Shown here: piece by piece, positions 6,850 to 15,027 of the stretch
Position numbering within the stretch: the stretch's first letter is position 1
Layout of the letters: the number at the start of each line of letters is the position of its first letter
Assembly: GCA_035263725.1 (NCBI GenBank)
Contig: DATFRC010000043.1
Span: forward strand, 1 to 27,828
Source of the DNA: DASXRA01 sp035263725
Lineage (GTDB): Bacteria; Actinomycetota; Actinomycetes; Mycobacteriales; Jatrophihabitantaceae
Direction of reading: 5' to 3'
DNA: 27,828 nt
Notes under the pieces: generated by a model
What the model was told of the DNA's origin: nothing
Databases searched by the model: none
Seen by the model: only the letters and a program-made list of their open reading frames with translations
Made by a program: the position numbers and the translations under genes

Positions 6850-7943
6850 GCGGCCGGCACGTCGACCAGCTCGGCGAGTCGAGTGCGGTGCAGGGCCGGC
6901 GTGCCGAATGCGAGCTGGTCCGCCTTGGCGCGTTTCAGATACAGGTGTGCTGGATGTTCCCATGTCATGCCGATGCCGCCGAGCAACTGAATGCACTCCT
7001 CGGCCGCGCGCACCGCGACAGTCGCGCAGTAGGCCTGCGCCAGCGACGCGGCCACGGCCGTGTCGTCGCTGTTGGTGGCAAGGCAGTCCGCGGCATAGCG
7101 GGCGACGGCGCGGCTCGCGGTGATGTCGACTAGCAGGTCGGCGAGGCGATGCTTCAGCGCCTGGAACGACCCGAGCGGGCGCCCGAACTGATAGCGGTCA
7201 CGCAGATGCTTGACAGTCGTGTCGAGGCACCATTCGGCCAGGCCGAGCTGCTCGGATGCGAGCAGCGCTGCCCCGGCAGTCAGCGCGTCGTCGACCGCGC
7301 GCTGCGCCTCGACCCCGCTACGGATCGGCCGTGATTGAACGCCGTCGAACGCGACATCCGCGAGGGGTCGGCTCATGTCCAGGCTCAGTACTGGCGTCAC
7401 GCTCACCCCGTCGGCTCCCGGATCCACCGCGTGCAAGTGCACGGCGTCGTCCGTGCGCACCGGCACGATCAGCACCCCCGTGGCAGCGTCGGCAACCCCG
7501 CGCACCTCGCCGACCAGGCCGGCACGCTCCGGACGCACCGTCGCATTCCACGTCGAGGCGTACGCGACGAGCGGCACGCACAACGCGGCCGTGGCTTCGC
7601 CGCCGGCCAGTCGCGGCAGCCACGCCATGTCGCCCACGGCGGTGAGGCATCGGGTGGCTACCACCGCGCTTGTCAGGAAGGGCACCGGGGCCACCCGGCG
7701 CCCGAGCTCCTCGAGTACCACGGCGGCCTCGCGGGCGCGGGTTCCGTGGCCCCCGGCGGACTCGGGGACGAGCAAGGCGCTGACGCCGAGCTCGTCGCTG
7801 AGCGCTGCCCACAGCTGGGCGGGCCGCGGGTAGGGCGCGTCGTAAAGTGCCATGATGTCCGCGGCCGTAAGGCGCTTGTCCAGCATCGCGCGCACGCTGT
7901 CGCGCAGCGCGATCTCGGTGTCGTTGTAGAGCAGGTCTGTCAC
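6843..7943 (-). CDS. fadE: Acyl-CoA dehydrogenase, small subunit-like (366 aa)
   Basis: The protein has the acyl-CoA dehydrogenase fold: an N-terminal helical domain with LGVSALLVPESAGGHGTRAR, a middle beta domain (about 110-215), and a C-terminal helical domain with RDRYQFGRPLGSFQALKHRL and LLGGIGMTWEHPAHLYLKRA. At the place where active enzymes carry the catalytic Glu (Y-E-G-T), this one reads LAFGTPALHR, so the base is missing. That is the pattern of the non-catalytic partner in the heteromeric alpha2-beta2 dehydrogenases known from mycobacterial steroid side-chain degradation. GTG at 7943 overlaps the stop of the preceding dehydrogenase in a GTGA, so the two subunits should be made in step. 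Confidence 0.9.
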   Translation of the reverse strand: MTDLLYNDTEIALRDSVRAMLDKRLTAADIMALYDAPYPRPAQLWAALSDELGVSALLVPESAGGHGTRAREAAVVLEELGRRVAPVPFLTSAVVATRCLTAVGDMAWLPRLAGGEATAALCVPLVAYASTWNATVRPERAGLVGEVRGVADAATGVLIVPVRTDDAVHLHAVDPGADGVSVTPVLSLDMSRPLADVAFDGVQSRPIRSGVEAQRAVDDALTAGAALLASEQLGLAEWCLDTTVKHLRDRYQFGRPLGSFQALKHRLADLLVDITASRAVARYAADCLATNSDDTAVAASLAQAYCATVAVRAAEECIQLLGGIGMTWEHPAHLYLKRAKADQLAFGTPALHRTRLAELVDVPAAC

Positions 7944-9127
7944 CGCGGCACGTCCTTCCACGGCGTGTTCTTGTCCGTGCGGGGTTCGGCGGGCAGGCCG
8001 AGCACGCGTTCGGCGATCACCGTGCGCAGAATCTCCGACGTGCCACCCTCGATGGAGTTGCCCTTCGCCCGAAGGTAGCGATAACCGGGGCCGCGGCCGT
8101 TGAAGTCGACGACCTCGGGCCGCTGCGGGCTCCAGTCGTCGTAGCGCAGCCCGTCGCTGCCCAGCAGTTCGATCTCCAGGCCGCTCAGCGCCTGGGTCAG
8201 CCGCGCGAACCCGAGCTTCATCGTCGCGCCCTCGGGTCCGGGTTGGCCGGAAGCGAGTTGCTGGCGCAGCCGCAAGCCGGTCAGCCGATGGGCCTCCGCG
8301 GCGACCCAGCTCTGCATGAGCCGGTCGTGCAGCTCGGCGGTGCGCAGCTCTGGCCGGGCGCGCCACTCGCCGACCACGACGCCGATCATGCCGCCGCCGC
8401 GGGGCAGCGGATCGCCGCCGATGGACACCCGCTCGTTGTTCAGCGTCGCCATGGCGACCCGCCAGCCCTCGCCGACCGCGCCCAGCCGGTAGCCGTCCGG
8501 CACCGGGACATCGTCGAGGAAGACCTCGTTGAACTCCGCCTCGCCGGTGAGCTGCCGCAGCGGGCGCACGTCCACGCCCGGTGCGCGCATGTCGCAGACG
8601 AAGTAGGTCAAGCCCTGGTGCTTGGGCGCGTCCGGGTCGGTACGGGCCAGCAGGATCGCGAACTGCGCATGCTGCGCATTGGACGTCCACACCTTCTGGC
8701 CGGTAACGCGCCAGGTGTCGCCGTCGCGCACTGCGCGTGTCGCCACGGCGGCCAGATCCGATCCGGCGCCCGGTTCGCTGAAGAGCTGGCACCAGATCTC
8801 CTCGCCGAGCCAGAGCGGCCGAAGAAACCGGCGCTGCTGGTCAGGCGTGCCGAAGCGCAGGATCGTCGGGGCGGCCATGCCCAGCCCGATCGGGTTGCGC
8901 CGCCGCTGATACGGCGCCGCGCCTGCGGCCTCGAGCCAGGCGTCCACGTCGGTCTGCCAGGCACGTGGCAGGCCCAGCCCGCCGAGGCCGGCCGGATAGT
9001 GCACCCAGGCAAGTCCGGCGTCGAACCGCGCGGCGAGGAACTCCTGCGGAGTGGTGCTGTGCGGGGGATGCGCGGCGAGCAACGCGTCTGCGCGGTGCCG
9101 CAATTCCTCCTTGGTGGTGGTGCTCAC
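7940..9127 (-). CDS. fadE: Acyl-CoA dehydrogenase, catalytic subunit (395 aa)
   Basis: A complete acyl-CoA dehydrogenase: helical N-domain, the FAD/substrate signature WCQLFSEPGAGSDLAAVATR followed by DTWRVTGQKVWTSNAQHAQF, and a C-terminal helical bundle. Close to the end, SIEGGTSEILRTVIAERVLG holds the Glu expected as catalytic base. It would remove two hydrogens from an acyl-CoA and pass electrons to electron-transfer flavoprotein. It lies four bases after the DUF6351-like gene and overlaps the second fadE, so it is in the middle of the operon. The pair probably forms one alpha2-beta2 enzyme. The acyl substrate is unknown; branched or ring-bearing side chains are typical of such pairs. Confidence 0.92.
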   Translation of the reverse strand: MSTTTKEELRHRADALLAAHPPHSTTPQEFLAARFDAGLAWVHYPAGLGGLGLPRAWQTDVDAWLEAAGAAPYQRRRNPIGLGMAAPTILRFGTPDQQRRFLRPLWLGEEIWCQLFSEPGAGSDLAAVATRAVRDGDTWRVTGQKVWTSNAQHAQFAILLARTDPDAPKHQGLTYFVCDMRAPGVDVRPLRQLTGEAEFNEVFLDDVPVPDGYRLGAVGEGWRVAMATLNNERVSIGGDPLPRGGGMIGVVVGEWRARPELRTAELHDRLMQSWVAAEAHRLTGLRLRQQLASGQPGPEGATMKLGFARLTQALSGLEIELLGSDGLRYDDWSPQRPEVVDFNGRGPGYRYLRAKGNSIEGGTSEILRTVIAERVLGLPAEPRTDKNTPWKDVPR

Positions 9128-9131
9128 GGGG

Positions 9132-11318
9132 CTACCCGGGCGACAGCCGATGCGGCGGGGTCAGGCCGGTCCGTTCGTCGCCGTAGCTGAGCCACGCTCC
9201 GAGCGGGGGTCGTTCGCCGACGCCTGGCCGGCGGTAGTCGCAGACACCGGCCGGGAACGTGGCGCGCAGTTGTGCCTGTTGCTGCGGGGTGAACGTGACC
9301 GGGTAGTCGCGGAAGTCGAGCGGCATGAGCCGGCACTTCAGCGGCGCCATGGCAAGGTCCTCGCCGGCGACCAGGCGCGGGTTCGCCGCCACGGGGAAGA
9401 CCGCGGCGCACTGCCCCGACGCCGGGTCGGTAACCGGCGTGACGACGCGCTGTGTCGGGGTTAGGAAGCAGCCGTCGCCGAGGTCGGCCGGGCGGTCCTG
9501 CAGCACTTTGGTGGCAAGACTGGCGCCGGACTGGTCCGCGTCGATCGCATCCAGCCAGCGGTTCATCGCGTCGAGTTCGTATTGGCTGGTCGCGGCGATG
9601 ACGGCGGGCGTCGGCAAGCTTTCGATGATGACCTGGTTGGCTGCGGTCCCGTTCGCGCGCAAGAGCCGCTCCCGCATGACGAACGACCACTCCGACGTAT
9701 GGATGTCGTTCGGGAACCCGGCCAGGTCGAGGTCGAGGCGCTGGTCGATGATCGGCGTCTCGCGCACGCCCAGCGATGCGCTGTTGACGAGGTCGTCGGT
9801 GTACGCGGCGGCCAGCGCGCGGGGGTCGGCCTCGGTGCGCGTCGCTACGGGCGCGCCGGTGAAGTCGAGGCCGCCGATCCCGGCGTTGAGCGCGACGAAC
9901 TGCGCAGCGCTGATCTGCCCGCCGCGTAACGCGTCGAGGCCGTACTGAACGCCGACGCTGTCGAGCGTGCTGCGCACGAACCCGGTCTGCGGATCACGGC
10001 CGAGCTGATTGGCCACCGACTCGAGCGATCCGCACCTGACGCCGTTCGGGTTGGTGAGCGGGTTCCAGCGCGCGGACACCGGGATAACCGCGGGGCAGCT
10101 ACCAGTGGCTGTGGCCCGGTTGGCGAACGTCAGGTCCCACGAGGTGCAGGTCGTGTAGTCGAGGTAGCCGGCGACGGCGGTGCGCTCGGCGGGTGTGAAC
10201 GATGCGCCGGGTCCGGCGAAGAACCGGTCGAGCAGCTGGCAATCCGAGACCGGACCGCCGGTGGTCAGAGGGTCGGGGAAGGAGATGCCGGGGACGATTC
10301 CGTCGAGGATGCCGGGGTAGGCGTCAGCGATGTCGTACTGCTGGATCGCGCCGCCGGACAGACCCCAGCCGATGGTGTGGGCGACCGGGCCGTACGTGTC
10401 GATGAAGTGCTCCTTGACCATCATCGCCGCCTCGGCGGAGATGATCGGGCTGCAGTTGTTGTCGAGCACATTGAGGCTCGACGACGCGACCGCGTAGCCG
10501 CCGGACAGGAACTGGTCGTTGAGTACGCCTCCGGTCGACGCGCCCTGGTGGTGGCCGCCGTTGCAGCCGCCGCCGAACGTGTAGATCAGCCGCCGGTTCC
10601 AGCTGGTGTCCGGCGCGGTGGGGGACGGGTCGCGGCCGTCGTAGAGGGCAGCGACCTGGTAGACCGCCCGGTCGATCGTGCCCGTCTCGAGGCGCACGAT
10701 GTACGGCACGCTTCGCCCGTCGACGGTTGCCGTTGCGAGGTCGGCAGGTCGCGCGGTCGGGTCGGCAAGCGGCGCGAACGTCCCGGCGGTGGTCCGGTAC
10801 AGGTAGGCCACCTGAGTGGGGGCGCTGCACAGAGGCGGGGTCCCCAACGGCAGCCCGAACGCCTGTGTCTCGCAGAAGAAGGGCACCTGCTGTGGTCCGG
10901 AGAACACCGGCCCGGTGATGGGATGGTCGGTCACGCGCAGGCTGGCATCGGGCCCGTGCCCGTTCACCTGGGCGCGCACGGTGTTATCGCCCTCGACGAG
11001 GCCGGTGACCAGGCCGAGCAGGCTGCCGTCGGGCTGGATCTGGAAGCTTGCCGTCACGTCCCGGCCGTCGGCGCTGACCTGGACGGCCTGCGGGTCGATG
11101 CTTCGGGGCACCTCGACGCGGATCAGCACCTGGTCGCCGCTTACCAGTTCGGGCCGTGGGTTCGACACCGTCACGATTGCCAGCCGGGACGTGGTGCTGG
11201 GGTCGGCCGGCGCGGCGGCGGCGCTCGTAGCGAGCGTCATGCTGAGTGCCGACGCCGCGACCGCGAGGACCGCCGTAATCGGCCGTGCGCCGCGGACCTG
11301 GAGCATGCGAGTGACCAC
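9132..11318 (-). CDS. DUF6351-like secreted alpha/beta-hydrolase-type protein
   Basis: The 728-residue protein begins with a signal peptide (basic start, hydrophobic LAVAASALSMTLATSAAAA, cleavage near residue 36). An N-terminal beta domain (about 45-130) resembles an Ig-like fold. The larger part shows a hydrolase look: TFGGGCNGGHHQG as a likely oxyanion region and IGWGLSGGAIQQYDIADAYP with a serine at about 321 in a G-x-S-x-G elbow, then DGIVPGISFPDP. I place it in DUF6351 from memory; the overall layout recalls extracellular oligoester hydrolases. Secretion or wall location is expected. GTG at 11318 follows GGAGGT five bases upstream. As first gene of the fadE-fadE-tetR operon, it may release the acid that the operon degrades. 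Confidence 0.75.
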   Translation of the reverse strand: MVTRMLQVRGARPITAVLAVAASALSMTLATSAAAAPADPSTTSRLAIVTVSNPRPELVSGDQVLIRVEVPRSIDPQAVQVSADGRDVTASFQIQPDGSLLGLVTGLVEGDNTVRAQVNGHGPDASLRVTDHPITGPVFSGPQQVPFFCETQAFGLPLGTPPLCSAPTQVAYLYRTTAGTFAPLADPTARPADLATATVDGRSVPYIVRLETGTIDRAVYQVAALYDGRDPSPTAPDTSWNRRLIYTFGGGCNGGHHQGASTGGVLNDQFLSGGYAVASSSLNVLDNNCSPIISAEAAMMVKEHFIDTYGPVAHTIGWGLSGGAIQQYDIADAYPGILDGIVPGISFPDPLTTGGPVSDCQLLDRFFAGPGASFTPAERTAVAGYLDYTTCTSWDLTFANRATATGSCPAVIPVSARWNPLTNPNGVRCGSLESVANQLGRDPQTGFVRSTLDSVGVQYGLDALRGGQISAAQFVALNAGIGGLDFTGAPVATRTEADPRALAAAYTDDLVNSASLGVRETPIIDQRLDLDLAGFPNDIHTSEWSFVMRERLLRANGTAANQVIIESLPTPAVIAATSQYELDAMNRWLDAIDADQSGASLATKVLQDRPADLGDGCFLTPTQRVVTPVTDPASGQCAAVFPVAANPRLVAGEDLAMAPLKCRLMPLDFRDYPVTFTPQQQAQLRATFPAGVCDYRRPGVGERPPLGAWLSYGDERTGLTPPHRLSPG

Positions 11319-11350
11319 CGCTGACCTCCGGAGTGTAGTCCGCGCTCGAT

Positions 11351-11365
11351 TAGAACAGGATTCTG
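11351..11365. promoter_or_regulatory. Operator site 1, GAAY-N3-RTTC
   Basis: TAGAACAGGATTCTG holds GAAC-AGG-ATTC at 11353-11363. It lies 33 bases upstream of the DUF6351-like start and within the divergent promoter region shared with livG. It is one of four sites of this pattern in the locus and a likely binding site for the TetR protein encoded by the last gene of the operon. Confidence 0.6.
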
Positions 11366-11464
11366 TTTTGGCGTCGAGGACCGAGGGCGGCGTAGCACTT
11401 AGGTATCTCCCGCGTGCGGCAACGCCGTCCTGGGCAACACGCGCTGAGTTGGGTACCTTCGCAA

Positions 11465-11479
11465 CAGAATCGGGTTCGG
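11465..11479. promoter_or_regulatory. Operator site 2, GAAY-N3-RTTC
   Basis: CAGAATCGGGTTCGG holds GAAT-CGG-GTTC at 11467-11477, fifteen bases before the livG GTG. TACCTT at 11454-11459 fits a -10 box, which would put the transcription start at the site itself, a good place for a repressor. Confidence 0.6.
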
Positions 11480-11492
11480 ATCATGCCGGCGG

Positions 11493-12314
11493 GTGATTGT
11501 CGTGGGCGACTCGGGCGCGCAGCCGCTCCTCCAGGTCGACGGCATCTATGTGTCCTTCGGTGGTCTTTCCGTGCTCACCGACGTGCGCCTCGACGTCGAC
11601 GCCGGCAGCGTGCTCGGCCTGATCGGCCCGAACGGCGCGGGCAAGACCACCCTGTTCAACGTCATTTGCGGGTTTGTCCGACCCACGTCCGGCCAACTGC
11701 GCCTCGACGGGGCCCCGCTACGCCGACATCGGCCGCATGACCTGCCCAAGCTGGGCGTGGCGCGGACGCTTCAGGGGCTCGGGCTGTTCCCGCGGCTGAG
11801 CGTTCTGGACAACGTCCTTGCCGGCGCGACGCGCTTCTCGCGCACCGAGCCGATGGGCGCGCTGCTCGGCTCGCCGTGGGCGGACCGGGACGAGCGGCGT
11901 CTACGCGAGCGGGCGGCTGCCGTCATGGAAACACTCGACATCGCCGCGGATGCGCAGCGGCCCTGCGCCAGCCTTCCGTACGGCGTTCGGAAGCGTGTAG
12001 CGCTAGCCCGCGCGCTGGTGAGCGAGCCGCGCCTGCTGCTGCTGGACGAACCGGCGGCAGGGCTGTCGAGCGCCGAGACGGCCGACATCGCGAAGATCAT
12101 TCGCGGGCTACAGGAGCGCACCACCGTGATGCTCGTCGAGCACCACATGGAGTTCGTGATGGGCTTGTGCGAACACATCGTGGTGCTCGATTTCGGTGAG
12201 GTGATCGCGCGGGGCACGCCGGCGCAAGTGCGCGCCGACCCGGCCGTCCAGCGCGCGTACCTCGGCGAGTTGGTACGCGCCGCGCACGAGAAGGCGCACT
12301 CGATCGATGCTTGA
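11493..12314 (+). CDS. livG: LIV-type ABC transporter ATPase LivG-like
   Basis: A 273-residue ABC ATPase: Walker A GPNGAGKT at about 45-52, a PYGVRKRVALARAL signature region in place of the usual LSGGQ, Walker B LLLLDEPAAGL, and the H-loop EHHMEFVM. The Q-loop and the VARTLQGLGLFPRLSVLDNV stretch mark the LivG branch of branched-chain-amino-acid-type importers, whose C-terminal ends with QRAYLGE. It powers import through LivH/LivM. GTG at 11493 is the first start; GTG at 11502 is also possible and no good ribosome site is seen. It overlaps livF by eight bases. Confidence 0.9.
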   Translation: MIVVGDSGAQPLLQVDGIYVSFGGLSVLTDVRLDVDAGSVLGLIGPNGAGKTTLFNVICGFVRPTSGQLRLDGAPLRRHRPHDLPKLGVARTLQGLGLFPRLSVLDNVLAGATRFSRTEPMGALLGSPWADRDERRLRERAAAVMETLDIAADAQRPCASLPYGVRKRVALARALVSEPRLLLLDEPAAGLSSAETADIAKIIRGLQERTTVMLVEHHMEFVMGLCEHIVVLDFGEVIARGTPAQVRADPAVQRAYLGELVRAAHEKAHSIDA

Positions 12315-13014
12315 CGTCGTCGGGCTCACGGCCAGTTACGGGCCGGTCCGCGCCCTGGAAGACGTCGACCTGCACGTCGAACAGGGCGCGATCACGGCGG
12401 TGCTAGGGGCGAACGGCGCCGGCAAGACGACCTTGCTGCGGGTCATCAGCGGCTTGCTGCGCCCGCAGCAGGGCACGGTCCGTTTTGCCGGGCGTGACGT
12501 CACCCGCCGTCCGCCGGAGGCGCTGGTGCGGCTCGGGATGGCGCACGTGCCCGAAGGCCGCGGCGTGATCGCCGAGCTGACCGTGGAGGAGAACCTGCGT
12601 CTCGGGGGACTGTGGCGGCGCGACCGCGCGTGGCTGCGCGCCGGCACGTCGCAGATGTTCGAGTTGTTCCCGCCGCTTGCGGCGCGGCGCAGCAAGCGCG
12701 CCGAGCTGCTCTCCGGCGGTGAGCGGCAGATGCTCGTGATCGCCCGGTCGTTGATGAGCCGGCCGCGGCTGCTGCTGCTCGACGAGCCGTCGCTCGGCCT
12801 TGCGCCGCTGGTCTCGGCCCAGATCATCGCCACGCTGCGGGAGCTGTGCAACGAAACGGGCCTGACGATCCTGCTCGTCGAGCAGAACGCCGCGACGGCG
12901 CTGTCCGTCGCCGACTTCGCCATCGTCTTGAACCTCGGGCGCAAGGTCGAGGACGACCGGGCCGAGCGGCTCGCTGCCGACGACCGGGTCCGGCACGCCT
13001 ATCTGGGGATGTAA
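12307..13014 (+). CDS. livF: LIV-type ABC transporter ATPase LivF-like
   Basis: The 235-residue protein is the second ATPase: Walker A GANGAGKT at about 34-41, signature LLSGGERQMLVIARSL, Walker B LLLLDEPSLGLAP, H-loop VEQN, and the terminal VRHAYLGM. LAPLVSAQI and the GMAHVPEGRGVIAELTVEEN block are LivF hallmarks. It starts inside the end of livG and its stop overlaps the livH ATG (TAATG), so the genes are translationally coupled. Homologues carry branched-chain amino acids, amides, or in catabolic loci other carboxylates. Confidence 0.92.
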   Translation: MLDVVGLTASYGPVRALEDVDLHVEQGAITAVLGANGAGKTTLLRVISGLLRPQQGTVRFAGRDVTRRPPEALVRLGMAHVPEGRGVIAELTVEENLRLGGLWRRDRAWLRAGTSQMFELFPPLAARRSKRAELLSGGERQMLVIARSLMSRPRLLLLDEPSLGLAPLVSAQIIATLRELCNETGLTILLVEQNAATALSVADFAIVLNLGRKVEDDRAERLAADDRVRHAYLGM

Positions 13015-13892
13015 TGGAACGCTTCATCGATCTCACCCTCGCCGGCGTCACGTCCGGCGCGATCTACGCGGCGGTGGCGCTCGCTCTGGTGCTGATCTGG
13101 CGCGCGACACGCATCGTCAACTTCGCGCAGGGCGGCATGCTGATGATCACGACGTTCATCGGCTACACCGTCATCCAGCACGGAGGTTCGTACTGGCTGG
13201 CGCTGGCTGTCGCCATCGTGAGTGGGCTGGTCCTCGGCGCCGTCGTCGAGCGAGTGCTGATCAGGCCGGTGGAGAACCGCTCGCCGCTTTCCGCCGTAGT
13301 CGTGACGTTCGGCCTGCTGGTGCTGCTGCAGGGGCTGGCCGGCATGATCTTCGGTGGTACCCCACGGTCGTACCCGCCCGCGTTCAGCATCATCGGCTTC
13401 GGCAACGCGAACCACCGATTGCTGTTCGCCCCGAACGACCTCTGGGTGGTGCTGGTCGTCGTCGGCGTCATGGCCGTGCTTGCGCTGGTGTTCCGGCGCA
13501 CGTCGATCGGACTGCGCATGCGTGCCGCCGCATTCGCACCCGAGGTCGCCCGCCTGCTCGGAGTCCGCGTCGGGCGGATGCTCACCCTGGGCTGGGCCCT
13601 TGCGGCCGGCGTCGGGGCCCTCGCGGGCGTTCTCGTCGCACCTACGACGTTTGTCAGCCCGACGGCGTTCGACGCGACCCTGGTCTACGGCTTCACCGCC
13701 GCAGTCATCGGTGGGCTGGACAGCCCGCCCGGCGCCGTCGTCGGCGGTGCGTCCCTCGGGCTCGCGCTGAGCTACGTGTCCGGCTATCTCGGTTCGGACC
13801 TCGTGCCCCTGGGCGCGCTGGTGGTGCTGATGGTGGTGCTGATGGTGCGGCCGAGCGGGCTGTTCGGCGCGCCAGCGGGGCGGCGGGTATGA
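13014..13892 (+). CDS. livH: LIV-type ABC permease LivH-like
   Basis: A 292-residue polytopic membrane protein with about eight helices. Family hallmarks are TSGAIYAAVALALVLIWRAT near the N-terminus, IVNFAQGGMLM, the coupling segment RRTSIGLRMRAAAFAPEVAR with LLGV, and AAVIGGLDSPPGAVVGGASLG toward the end. It forms the permease heterodimer with LivM. ATG at 13014 shares a base with the livF stop; a longer upstream frame overlaps livF and is not needed. Its end overlaps livM in ATGA. Confidence 0.92.
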   Translation: MERFIDLTLAGVTSGAIYAAVALALVLIWRATRIVNFAQGGMLMITTFIGYTVIQHGGSYWLALAVAIVSGLVLGAVVERVLIRPVENRSPLSAVVVTFGLLVLLQGLAGMIFGGTPRSYPPAFSIIGFGNANHRLLFAPNDLWVVLVVVGVMAVLALVFRRTSIGLRMRAAAFAPEVARLLGVRVGRMLTLGWALAAGVGALAGVLVAPTTFVSPTAFDATLVYGFTAAVIGGLDSPPGAVVGGASLGLALSYVSGYLGSDLVPLGALVVLMVVLMVRPSGLFGAPAGRRV

Positions 13893-14965
13893 CGATCGCA
13901 ACGCCCCGGCCGCTCAGCGCCGTACTGGCTGAACGCTGGAACCGATCGACGCTGCTGCGGCACCTGTCGATCGCGGTGGTGGGCCTAGCCGGCTACTACC
14001 TGCTCTCGATATCGCTGGACGCGTTCCACGACCTCCAACTGGCACAGATCAGCTACACGGCGATCGCCGCCGCCGGGTTGACCGTGCTGTCCGGGCTGAG
14101 CGGCCAGATATCGCTGGGCCACGGCGCGCTGATGGCGGTCGGCGCCTACTCCACAGCGTTGCTGCTGGAGCACCAGCACTGGAAGCTCGGCCTGGTGCTG
14201 CTGGCGAGCACTGCGATCACTGCGGTGGTCGGCGCGGTCATCGGTCTCGCCGCGGCGCGGCTGCGGGGGCCGTACCTCGCCGGGGCGACGCTCGCACTGG
14301 CCGTCGGCCTGCCTTCGCTGGCCAATTACCACGAGCTGCGAAACGTCCTGGGTGGTGCGAACGGGCTGCTCGTCGCGCCTGCACCACCCCCGCTCAGCCT
14401 CGGCGAGACGTTTCCGGTGGAGCGGTGGCAGGCGTGGATCTGCGGGCTGTGCCTGGTCATCACCTTGGTACTGCTGGCCAATCTCGCGAGCAGCAGAATC
14501 GGGCGTGATATGCGGCTGGTCCGCGAGGACGAGGACGCCGCGGCGCTGGCGGGCGTGCACGTCGCCAGAACGCAGGTATTCACGTTCGCGATCAGCGCCG
14601 CGGCCGCGGGCCTCGCGGGTGGGCTGTTCGCGTTCGTGAACCAGCTGGCCTCGCCGGGCGCGTTCCCGCTCAGCCTCTCGCTGGCGTTGCTGGCCGCCGC
14701 CGTCCTCGGCGGGCTGGGAAGCCTCGCGGGCGCCATCTACGGGTCGATCATCGTCACGTTGCTGCCGACCTGGTCGGCGGACGTCGCCCAGTCCGCGCAC
14801 CTTTCGCGGTCGGTCTACGCGAATGTGCCGCTCGTCGCGTACGGCGTGGTGCTCATCGGCGTGATGATCCTCTTCCCATCCGGCCTCCAGGGCGGTGTGC
14901 GCTGGGCCGGCCGGTGGCTCTGGGTCACGATTCGTCGACCACTTGCCCGCAAAGACTCGCACTGA
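13889..14965 (+). CDS. livM: LIV-type ABC permease LivM-like
   Basis: The 358-residue permease has around nine membrane helices. Typical LivM blocks are AAAGLTVLSGLSGQISLGHG, LRGPYLAGATLALAV, the cytoplasmic EAA-like loop SRIGRDMRLVREDEDAAALA, and AAAVLGGLGSLAGAIYGSII. A basic tail RWLWVTIRRPLARKDSH ends the protein. ATG lies within the last codons of livH. The 62 bases after its stop contain a fresh promoter and operator for the binding-protein gene. Confidence 0.92.
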   Translation: MTIATPRPLSAVLAERWNRSTLLRHLSIAVVGLAGYYLLSISLDAFHDLQLAQISYTAIAAAGLTVLSGLSGQISLGHGALMAVGAYSTALLLEHQHWKLGLVLLASTAITAVVGAVIGLAAARLRGPYLAGATLALAVGLPSLANYHELRNVLGGANGLLVAPAPPPLSLGETFPVERWQAWICGLCLVITLVLLANLASSRIGRDMRLVREDEDAAALAGVHVARTQVFTFAISAAAAGLAGGLFAFVNQLASPGAFPLSLSLALLAAAVLGGLGSLAGAIYGSIIVTLLPTWSADVAQSAHLSRSVYANVPLVAYGVVLIGVMILFPSGLQGGVRWAGRWLWVTIRRPLARKDSH

Positions 14966-14996
14966 CACTCAGGTGTGGCTACAGTGCCGGAAAACA

Positions 14997-15007
14997 GAAT
15001 GCCGTTC
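14997..15007. promoter_or_regulatory. Operator site 3, GAAY-N3-RTTC, before the binding protein
   Basis: GAAT-GCC-GTTC lies in the short gap between livM and the substrate-binding gene, just before the AGGAGG at 15012-15017. TACAGT at 14980-14985 fits a -10 box, so the site would sit just downstream of the transcription start. Confidence 0.6.
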
Positions 15008-15027
15008 TAGTAGGAGGCGCAAGCGAC

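Noticed and set aside
7944..8792. Long upstream extension of the small fadE frame
   Set aside because: It overlaps the catalytic fadE on the same strand in another frame; GTG at 7943 with the GTGA overlap is the proper start.
8243..9190. 315-codon plus-strand frame opposite fadE
   Set aside because: Shadow of a clear acyl-CoA dehydrogenase gene.
10377..11324. 315-codon plus-strand frame opposite the DUF6351-like gene
   Set aside because: No ribosome site or domain; the opposite strand encodes a signal peptide and hydrolase motifs.
13985..14968. 327-codon minus-strand frame opposite livM
   Set aside because: Composition is dominated by Arg/Gln/Glu/His, as expected for the shadow of a membrane-protein gene. 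The livM motifs settle the strand.
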